Below the pieces are notes generated by a model, which had not been told where the DNA came from, searched no databases, and worked only from the letters and a program-made list of their open reading frames with translations. Made by a program: the position numbers and the translations under genes. A stretch of 64,000 nucleotides of DNA from Diphasiastrum complanatum (taxonomy: Eukaryota; Streptophyta; Lycopodiopsida; Lycopodiales; Lycopodiaceae): positions 8,469,558-8,533,557 of the forward strand of contig CM055115.1 of NCBI GenBank assembly GCA_029204225.1, read 5' to 3'. Shown in pieces: positions 56,986 to 64,000 of the stretch (within the stretch, counting starts at the first letter, position 1; each line of letters starts with the position of its first letter).

Positions 56986-57535
56986 CTAGCTATTAGAATT
57001 TCTATTCTCAACATCTATGGAAGTGGGTGCTTCAAGTATAGTTTGACGATCTACTACATCTCTAGGTAGCTCAATCTCATACTTAAAATGAAGGTTTTCC
57101 ATTTCATTCTCAACATTTGCACCCTCAAATACTTGTCGTGAACATGGTTGAACTTGAGCTACAAACCACCATATCTTGTTTAGTCGATCTAGTTGAAAAA
57201 AGACCTGCAAAAATCACTATTTTAGAACATATCAAAAACTCAAATACTAGTCACTTGCAATAAAATGAAAAACATGATAGCATAGCATGTGCACCTGCTC
57301 ACAGTGATGAGGCAACACCAGTGTGTCAAAGGACTCCATGCTCAATGTTTTTGATGAATCAATCACAAAAAATCCACTTGGATCCGATTTTGCGGTTGCA
57401 TTTGGCCCTCTACAAACTACCTTGAACCATTTCACATCAAATAAAAAATAGTGTCCACTTTGACCAAATAACACATCATAAATTATTTGTATAGATCCTA
57501 CATATTCTATGTCTCCTGAGATGGGATTCCGATCT
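56986..57535 (-). pseudogene. CACTA transposase C-terminal DUF4216 region
   Basis: The minus strand reads GQSGHYFLFDVKWFKVVCRG, DPSGFFVIDSS and ESFDTLVLPHHCEQVHML, which fits DUF4216, the domain that ends plant TNP2-type transposases. A further segment (RLNKIWWFVAQVQP) fits its last beta-strands. Stops occur between blocks. The catalytic second half of the transposase and DUF4218 that should precede it are mostly missing between 57536 and 57810. Confidence 0.6.
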
Positions 57536-57809
57536 CATGCACTGCTTTGACTTTCTTGTTGGAAAGATGCTATTACACCACAATCGTGTGTGCGTCTCTT
57601 GTTATCAATCCTTTCAACACGAAAGTGGAAACCAAAAGCCCATATGGCATTATACATTTTGCACTGCCACATGACAAACATGAATCTCATAAATAATCAT
57701 TGTGAATAAACATGGTGTTTCAAAATGACTAAACAAATATTGTTATAAACAAGAATGTTCTAATAATAAAGTATCTAAAGAATAATACCTTCCATTCGCA
57801 TCCTCTTAC

Positions 57810-59157
57810 AAAGTCCCATTCCGCGTTTGATATTTTTTGTCTCTCTTTTGTTGGATAGTCATGCATTGTCCACATTACAATGGCATGTAGTGTAAACTCC
57901 CTCTAATGTAAGGGGCGCGAAATAGCATATGCTTTTATCCCCTTCCACAAATCTTCCAACTCGTCAATAAGCGGCTCAAGATATACATCCATGTTCTTAA
58001 CCTTGCGTTGGCCAGGAATTAGAAGTGCCAACATGATATGTCCGTTTTTTGTACTCAACCAAGGAGGAATATTATAATTTACAAAGCAAAAAAGCCAAAT
58101 GGACCACATAGTTGCTCGTACACCAAAGGGGTTCACACCATCTGTTGCAAGACCAAATCTCACATTTCTTGACTCGTTGGCAAAGCTTGGATACTCTTTG
58201 TTGATGCATTTCCATGCAGGTGAATCTGAAGGTACCCTCATCATCCCATCCGTAGAGGTATGGTGTGCAAGCCAGTCCATAAGTTGTGCAAGAGATTTAC
58301 AACGAAATAAATGTTGCAATCATGGAATTACTGGAAAATATCCTAAAACTTTGCAAATAATGGTTGCCCCTTGCAAATTATCTCTATATCGAGGAGTATC
58401 ACAAATGGGACATTTCCTGAGTGATTCGTACCTTCCTCGATATAAAATACAATCTTTTGGACATGCATGATATTGCTTGTAGTCCATCCCGATGTTAGAC
58501 GACATCTTTCGTGCCTCATCTCTTGTCTCAAGCATGACATTCCCTTCTGGGAGAATTTTGTTTTTCAATAGTCTGTACATGACAAAAGAAGTCATTGTAA
58601 AAAAATTATCAGTAGATGTCCAAATTGTAAATTTTGTTTCAAAGCAAAAATGACAAGTAGATGAAAAAAAATTTACTCAAATAATAATTTGAGGCTTTGG
58701 TCACTCCATCTATATTTGGCTTGAAGATTTAATAGAAGTAGATAAGCCGCCAAACGAGATGTCTTTGCTCCAGGATACAATACGGTCTTTGATTCTTCTC
58801 ACAATTTTTGTTCTTCTTTAGACAAAAAGTGCCTCCTCATCTTGTTCATTGTGTTTGGCTGCACTATTGTTCTCGTACATATCATCCAACATGTCTTCCA
58901 TGACTTCAAATTCATCATTCATTAGAAGCTCATTTTCATCGTTGGAACTTGTTTGCGAAGAAGTAGATCTAGATGAGCTAGATTCAGATGCATTAGTCTC
59001 TTGATTAATGCGCTCATCAATTTCCATCATCTCTTTTAAGCGTTGACGTAGACGACGAGGTAATTGCTTTATATGAGGACCGTTGTATTGCATTCGTCGT
59101 CTATGTCGACCATTACGAGGATTATTGTCTCCAACGCTAAATGAGGATGAAGAATCC
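57810..59157 (-). pseudogene. CACTA (En/Spm) TNP2-type transposase, Transposase_21 region
   Basis: An acidic N-terminal part (NDEFEVMEDMLDDMYENNSA) is followed by VLYPGAKTSRLAAYLLLLNL and KYRWSDQSLKLLFE. A clean 104-base intron (58573-58676, GTAAAT...TGTACAG) comes next, then LLKNKILPEGNVMLETRDEA, YKQYHACPKDCILYRG, CPICDTPRYR and VLGYFPVIP. A CGA-to-TGA stop occurs at about 58318. The frame then gives LQHLFRCKSLAQLMDW, DSPAWKCINKEYPSFANESR, NVRFGLATDGVNPFGV and YNIPPWLSTKNGHIMLALLI, with a TAG after SRPLH. These are consecutive motifs of Transposase_21. The second half of the catalytic domain is gone, so the element cannot move itself. Confidence 0.9.
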
Positions 59158-59544
59158 TATATACCAAAATAACAAGAAGTAGGTTGAAACAATGTTTGAT
59201 AAACATTTCCTTCCAATACTCGATAGATCTAAATGTTGCATATGAATATAAATGACATCTTTGCTTAAAAAGTATGACCATACCAATGTATCTATTAGAC
59301 CATTTTTCTTTTCAACTTGTTAACATTCAATGAACTCCAAGAATTGCACGCTTCTACATATTTACATATTTACGAATTTCACATTCATTAGCTTTCACTT
59401 ATTACATTATGCAAACATCTAGGCAAATGACGAATAATGCTTCTAACATTTGACATATCTGATGCAACAAACCAAATACAATCAAGATGCATGGATTATA
59501 CATCTCTGCATATCAACAAAATTTAAATCTTCACATATGACTTA

Positions 59545-60539
59545 TTGTCTTTTGCAAACATTGGGTAGAGGACGGTTGAGACTATACTTGATGAACAATT
59601 CCTCCACAAACCTGATAGATCTAGTGGCACAGACCATTACATAAGTGCCCTTTACATTCCTAGTAAAATATTCTTATTTTCCATTAGCGTGTTCTTCAAA
59701 ATCACAATTCGTCAATAGAGGGTGGCCAATGGAACCATTTATATATGCAGCAATGTTTCCATGCACATTGGGACGTCCATCAATGTATGTACGATTTGCC
59801 CTTGAGATGTTGCCTCCTTGCATGCGTTGCTCCTCTAAAGAACAAGCATTTGTATTCAAGCCATATACTTGCATCCTCCATTGGTGACGACACAAAGCAT
59901 GCCAATCACCCCAATTGTATTGAGGTCCTGCATATGGCATCAATGTCACAACACTATTTAGAGGAACCTCAATATTATCAATGCAAAAAGGCCCAAACAA
60001 ACTTCAGGAAAGTGTTCACTAGGCATGATCATGTATATTCGACCCCAATACGTAAATGGTGTTCCATTTAATGGTAATGGTGATTGGAGTGGCCAACATG
60101 AAAATCTACTTGTAATGAAAGTTTTTACTAATGGTTGCAAGCTAGGTGAAAGAAGAAGGTTAGACAAAGAACTTAGAATGTCTTTTGACACATTAACAGT
60201 GCGTAGTAATTTGCAATTATCTTTCAAACTAGTCATAATACGTCCAAGACGTGTTCTCTTTTTTAAAGGGGTGGTCAAGTTTGTGGAATCAACGTGGAGT
60301 ATTGTGGATGACTCATGTGCAATATCTAGGATAGGTGTAGTTGGGTAATAAAAATGTTCTAGAGATTTGGAGACATGGATTGAATCACCAGACCTTGATG
60401 AGCTAATTATATCATGCAAGGGGTCATCATCAACAAGAGCATCATCTAAGGCCAATGATGATTCATAATCAATATTCATGTGATTTATTCTATCAATAAT
60501 ATTCTCGATCTCTCTTGAAACTCTTTCCCTTGAAACCAA
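59545..60539 (-). pseudogene. SET-like domain fragment inside CACTA transposase
   Basis: The minus strand starts with a low-complexity region (ESSLALDDALVDDDPLHDII, LLSSLSNLLLSPSLQP in shifted frame). After a frameshift near 60000 it reads VTLMPYAGPQYNWGDWHALC, YIDGRPNVHGNIAAYINGSI and LLTNCDFEEH, then past a stop VMVCATRSIRFVEELFIKY. The last blocks (GN-AA-YIN, NC-F, V-A-R-I-EEL--Y) resemble the end of a SET methyltransferase domain. The usual NHS motif is YINGS, so methyl transfer is uncertain. It sits between the first exon and the body of the transposase on the same strand. Confidence 0.5.
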
Positions 60540-60586
60540 CTTATGTTTCTTCTTCTACAAAAGTTTGAAAATGTTAGATATATCAG

Positions 60587-60588
<2 letters not shown>

Positions 60589-60640
<52 letters not shown>
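60589..60640. repeat. (TC)26 microsatellite
   Basis: Uninterrupted dinucleotide run just upstream (minus-strand sense) of the SET-like frame. Confidence 0.97.
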
Positions 60641-60643
<3 letters not shown>

Positions 60644-60686
60644 CATGAAACATAAATTAATATATAACACAAACCGTAAACCAGTA

Positions 60687-60757
60687 GCATGAAACACACA
60701 CACGCACGCACACAAACACACACAAACACTCGCACACACACACACACCCACCCCCAC
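60687..60757. repeat. (CA)-rich microsatellite
   Basis: Imperfect CA run with interspersed G and A bases. Confidence 0.9.
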
Positions 60758-60984
60758 CCTAAACACACATGAAGAGAAAAACAGAGAGAACATTATAGAG
60801 TGCTAATCAAAACTCCCGAACCACACGATTATATCCTACTCCAAAATGTCACCACATGCTCCCTCCCTGTGTGTTTGGGCTTTTTTGTGGAACTCATCTT
60901 CCAACAAAAAACATTTGAACCACGCTTTTATCGGAAGAAAACAAGGGCTACACACCTTCCTAGAATTGGGAGTGCTGGTTACCT

Positions 60985-60988
<4 letters not shown>

Positions 60989-61046
<58 letters not shown>
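60989..61046. repeat. (CT)29 microsatellite
   Basis: Uninterrupted run; the second long CT tract within 460 bases. Confidence 0.97.
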
Positions 61047-61049
<3 letters not shown>

Positions 61050-61089
61050 GTGAATGAGTCTATTATGGGTGATTGGATATGAAAATTAA

Positions 61090-61250
61090 GATTAACTACA
61101 TCTAATCATTCTATTTGGATTTTTTCTTTTAGAAGCAAGTGAGAGATTAACTTCATCTAATCATTCTATTTGGATTTTTCCTTTTAAAAGAAAGCGAGAG
61201 ATTAACTTCATCTAATTATTCTATTTGGATTTTTCCTTTGTGAAGCAAGA
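61090..61250. repeat. 55-bp tandem repeat, three units
   Basis: Units start at 61090, 61145 and 61200. Each has GATTAACT(A/T)CATCTAAT and TTCTATTTGGATTTTT. It lies between the first and later exons of the transposase region. Confidence 0.9.
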
Positions 61251-61315
61251 CTATACTTGAAGTGTCATAAGGGTCAAAGATTAAAGCATTTCCAAAAACA
61301 ATTAAAAGAGTTTAC

Positions 61316-61498
61316 CTCTCGTACTCTTGGATTCTCTGTGTGCAATCCATTGAACCAAATATGATCGTTGACAATCCTCCTTGTCCGAACCATAAGGCCT
61401 TTGCATTGTGTGCATGTACATGCTACCCTCTCATCATATTTTGGTTGAATTTGGTCCAATAATCCAAATGCAAATTGCACAAATTCTTTCAGTGTCAT
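61316..61498 (-). pseudogene. CACTA transposase first exon, Transpos_assoc-like domain
   Basis: The minus strand encodes LKEFVQFAFGLLDQ and VACTCTQCKGLMVRTRRIVN, then DHIWFNGLHTENPRVRE. The C-x-C-x2-C spacing followed by V--H---NGL is the pattern of the transposase-associated domain at the N-terminus of plant CACTA transposases. The exon ends at 61316 before GTAAAC, a good donor. The listed upper end is the first in-frame methionine; the true start may be upstream. Confidence 0.6.
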
Positions 61499-61967
61499 TC
61501 AAGTGAAAATTGACAAATTCTAACATGTGACAAAAATTGACAAAATAGTCTTTGTACATTTAGTGCATTGGCAACCTTCATTTGTGATGGAGTGGTGTCT
61601 TGGCTTTCCAAAGAGCAATATACTATATCACAATCCTCAACCAAATCGGAGTACATCACTATTACAAATAAAAAAATTATGAGATAAATCAATATACATA
61701 CATGTGATGGATCAATAGGCGGTCTACGTCGACTGATAGAAGAGCTTGAAGATGAACCAGTCAATAGTTGTTCATTGTACTCTAGTCTTGCCTGCTCCTC
61801 TTTTCTGTAATAGAGCTCAATTCTTTTTCTTTCTCTAAATCATGTGGAAGTACGATAATTTCCCTGGAATAATATTATGATCAATACGATTTGACATAAT
61901 AATCTTCACTACTCTTTCACTCCCATTCTCCACTACTTTCTAACTTTTAAAGTTTTTCTTTGTTACA

Positions 61968-62300
61968 ATGTTTTCAAGTGGTAGGTCAAGTGGAAGGTCA
62001 AGTGGGAGACCATCTAGGAGAAGAGCTCGTGAGGAGCCCGTACTCAAGAGTGGTTTGAGAATCTATCTCCTCAACAAAGAGATAGAATCAAAAATCTTGT
62101 GTTATCTTCTTCAAGTGAATCATCCAAGAGAAGAGCTTCCGAAGATGCCCCTTCCCAAGAATCGTGTAGTGTGTTTTATGATCTTAATCCACATGGTGGA
62201 GCTATAAAAATTATGCATGGCAATGTAGTTCATGCCCGTTTGCCTGATTTAGTTGCTTTATATTTTGGTAAAGATTACATGATCAATTGGTCCTCCTAAT
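61968..62300 (+). pseudogene. Serine/arginine-rich start of plus-strand gene
   Basis: The first frame gives SSGRSSGRSSGRPSRRRARE. A second, shifted frame gives SSSSESSKRRASEDAPSQES, then CSVFYDLNPHGG and VVHARLPDLVALYFGKDYM, ending in a stop at 62297. These are probably parts of one gene with a frameshift or an unseen intron. The head-to-head arrangement with the transposase exon at 61498 leaves a shared upstream region of 470 bases. Confidence 0.35.
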
Positions 62301-62370
62301 CGCTTGAAGACAAAAATAAAATAATAGAGACTTTATATTTTGAATTCCCTCAATCCAATGCTTTTAGTAG

Positions 62371-63051
62371 GACTTGAGCCTTGAATACAATGTGCCTTTG
62401 GATTCAAAACAAAAGGCGATTGATGAGAAGAGCCGTGAGGAATCCCAAGAATCCCACGAAGCCTGGATGGTGCTCCAAAAGGGATTGGAGGAAGGTGAAA
62501 GAAGAATTGTTGCAAACCAAAAGTATGAACAACAACATAAGGCCACCGCCGAGAAGCTCTTAAAACATGGCCAAAGTAAACATGACAATCTAGAGGCCCA
62601 ATCTGTAAGTGCAATAGTTTTTACTATGATTCTATTTTTGTAGTGAGATTGTCAATGTTTTTTATTGCTAAACTATATTGTATTGCTAAGCTATGTTTTT
62701 TTTGTTGAATGTAGCTTAGTGATTTTGGAAGACACATGACCATCGCGGAGTACAAACAAGGTTATGATGATGGATATGCCGGCCTTAAGGCTTTTATGGA
62801 ATCTCATGGATTGTTTCCAATCGTAAACTCTTAACCTTTATTGTTTTGTGATTGTTTACTTTGTGGTTTACAAGTAAGTTTAATCTCAATTTAATTGAAT
62901 CTTTGATTCTATTTTGTAGAGAGGCTCTACAACTTCGGATGTGGAAGAAAATGTAGAAACTTTTGAAGAGCCAAATGTGGAAGAGAACGTGAATGTATCT
63001 ATTGATGTATTTATTAAAGAATTCAATGCAATGTTTCTATTTTACACATGA
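62371..63051 (+). CDS. Three-exon plus-strand gene fragment, unknown function
   Basis: Exons 62371-62604, 62715-62822 and 62920-63051 join in phase across two GT-AG introns (GTAAGT...TGTAG; GTAAAC...TTGTAG). The protein has a charged coiled-coil-like part (EESQESHEAWMVLQKGLEEG, NQKYEQQHKATAEKLLK), a middle segment (TIAEYKQGYDDGYAGLKAFM) and an acidic end (VEENVETFEEPNVEENVNVS). I do not recognise it. Lying inside a presumed CACTA element, it could be the second, DNA-binding gene that such elements carry, or a captured host gene. The upstream acceptor at 62370 is plausible. Confidence 0.45.
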
Positions 63052-63439
63052 TTTGCATGCTAGAATGCATAATAGAAAGTAATGGAAACCACAATATAAT
63101 GCATCAATAGATAACACATTAAGTTATCAACTAAATACAAATGAATCGAAATACATGTGAATTTACGTTTACTATTGTATCTCCATTGCTTTGCAATCTT
63201 TGCTTTTCCTTTTGCATGCACTTGATCTTTCAATCCTTTGCAATGAAAGCTCTTTTTTCATTTTTCATATCCAAGCCTACATGACAAATAAAAAAGATCT
63301 CAAAACTTATGATCACAAAACACATACTATTAACATCCATCAATGAACTAAAAACCCTAAATACTATCAATCTTCTCACTCACATTCATCCCCATCTCAT
63401 CTTTTTCTCTCTCTGACACAACAGGAAAAAAGAAAGTCG
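63052..63439. other. Non-coding spacer
   Basis: AT-rich; nothing identifiable. Confidence 0.45.
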
Positions 63440-63898
63440 ATCTCTAGTTTAGGAGCGAACCACATTTTGGTTCGCGCCAAATGTTTTTTTTTTTGGTCAA
63501 AAAAATTTGCGTGGATTATCCACGCGTGGATAATCCACGTGAAATCCAGAAACTTAATTGCGTGGATACCGCGTGGATAGAAAAAAAAATTTATCCACGG
63601 CCCCAGCTCTCTAAATTTTGCGTGTAGAAAAAAAAATTTCGCGTGGATAATTATCCACGTGATATCCACGGGGTATCCACGTGAAAGCTGAGCCTTTTTT
63701 AGAATTTTTTTACTATGGCGTGGATTATCCACGCGAAATTAAAATTTCCATTTCCGGCACCGTTGTTGGAGGTTTGCCCAACTGCCGGTTGTCGGAGTTG
63801 GCATGGATAATCCATGCGGTTTGAATTTCACGACATCCGGCCGATCTGCTGTCGGAAATGACACTTGCGTGGTGCGTGGATATTTGCTACATGTGTTC
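63440..63898. repeat. Short-palindrome cluster, candidate CACTA subterminal region
   Basis: About ten copies or half-copies of GCGTGGAT-N-ATCCACGC occur within 320 bases. Complete ones lie at 63509-63525, 63524-63539 (nearly), 63718-63734 and, with both arms altered, 63801-63817 (GCATGGAT-A-ATCCATGC). A second motif CCGG...GTCGG recurs at 63755, 63783 and 63838. Clusters of short direct and inverted motifs next to the ends are typical of CACTA elements and bind their DNA-binding protein. The outer limit is set by the gypsy LTR sequence beginning at about 63899. I do not see a clear CACTA terminus. Confidence 0.55.
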
Positions 63899-64000
63899 TT
63901 GTGATACCTCCAGCCATCGTGCTTAGCTCTCCCTAGCACACTCCTGGCCTAGAGATACATCCTGGCTCATCCACGTGCTCTCCATCCACCAACTCTCGGG
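63899..64000 (-). mobile_element. Ty3/gypsy LTR fragment at window end
   Basis: The sequence matches 300-380 and 2790-2870 (CTCTCCCTAGCACAC, then GATACATCCTGGCTCATCCA) with moderate divergence. It is cut off by the window end. Confidence 0.7.

Noticed and set aside
56986-63898. Exact CACTA termini and 3-bp target duplication
   Set aside because: No CACTA-type terminal repeat is visible at either presumed edge. A CACAAGAACA stretch on the minus strand near 63890 is suggestive but has no partner on the left.
1-64000. Intact, currently autonomous transposable element
   Set aside because: Every coding element seen has stops, frameshifts or missing domains; only the non-coding element Y is structurally complete.

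Overview
The window is nuclear DNA of a land plant, most likely a seed plant. The evidence is a BYPASS1-like gene family known only from plants, Ty1/copia and Ty3/gypsy elements with plant-type tRNA-iMet primer sites, a CACTA (En/Spm) transposase with plant-only accessory domains, GT-AG introns, GA/CT microsatellites and AT-rich spacer. Nothing in the sequence fixes the species. Most of it is old, nested and rearranged mobile DNA. The only long reading frame that looks like a host gene is a BYPASS1-like gene, and every copy of it is damaged.

Layout. Bases 1-7684 are copy 1 of a 7.7-kb direct segmental duplication; copy 2 is 42715-50414. Each copy holds Ty3/gypsy LTR and pol remnants, a 0.65-kb repeat twice, a captured 3' end of the BYPASS1-like gene, and a copia LTR/gag fragment. 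At 7685-9696 is a segment repeated in inverted orientation at 50956-52125. Bases 9.8-13.8 kb hold two unrecognised minus-strand coding stretches, one with a ParB/DGQHR-like motif, and an isolated copia LTR with its primer-binding site. Bases 13.8-18.3 kb carry about 28 copies of a 25-bp near-perfect palindrome in two satellite-like blocks; the second block has a four-monomer higher-order repeat of about 430 bp.

Bases 18.4-41.8 kb form a large inverted duplication. Each arm has a BYPASS1-like gene pointing outward and a copia element of one family inside it. A second copia family lies at the centre (24.9-27.85 kb). In the right arm the copia element is interrupted by a 2.57-kb element X (29758-37358, 5-6-bp target duplication). 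X is itself interrupted by a complete non-coding LTR retrotransposon Y on the minus strand (31317-36342; 1.2-kb LTRs, GATAG target duplication, tRNA-iMet primer site and polypurine tract).

Bases 50.4-54.1 kb are a mosaic of copia and gypsy pieces that a single 0.7-kb inversion puts back in order. Bases 57-63.9 kb look like a decayed CACTA element: a TNP2-type transposase on the minus strand, a SET-like fragment lying inside it, a small plus-strand spliced gene, and a cluster of short palindromes that may be the subterminal region. The window ends in the same gypsy LTR family that it begins with.

The genes do not form a working pathway. The interest lies in the order of rearrangements, the palindromic satellite, the complete non-autonomous LTR element, and the SET-like and palindrome modules of the CACTA element. 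All alignments were made by eye, so boundaries of diffuse repeats are good to roughly ten bases unless a precise junction is described.
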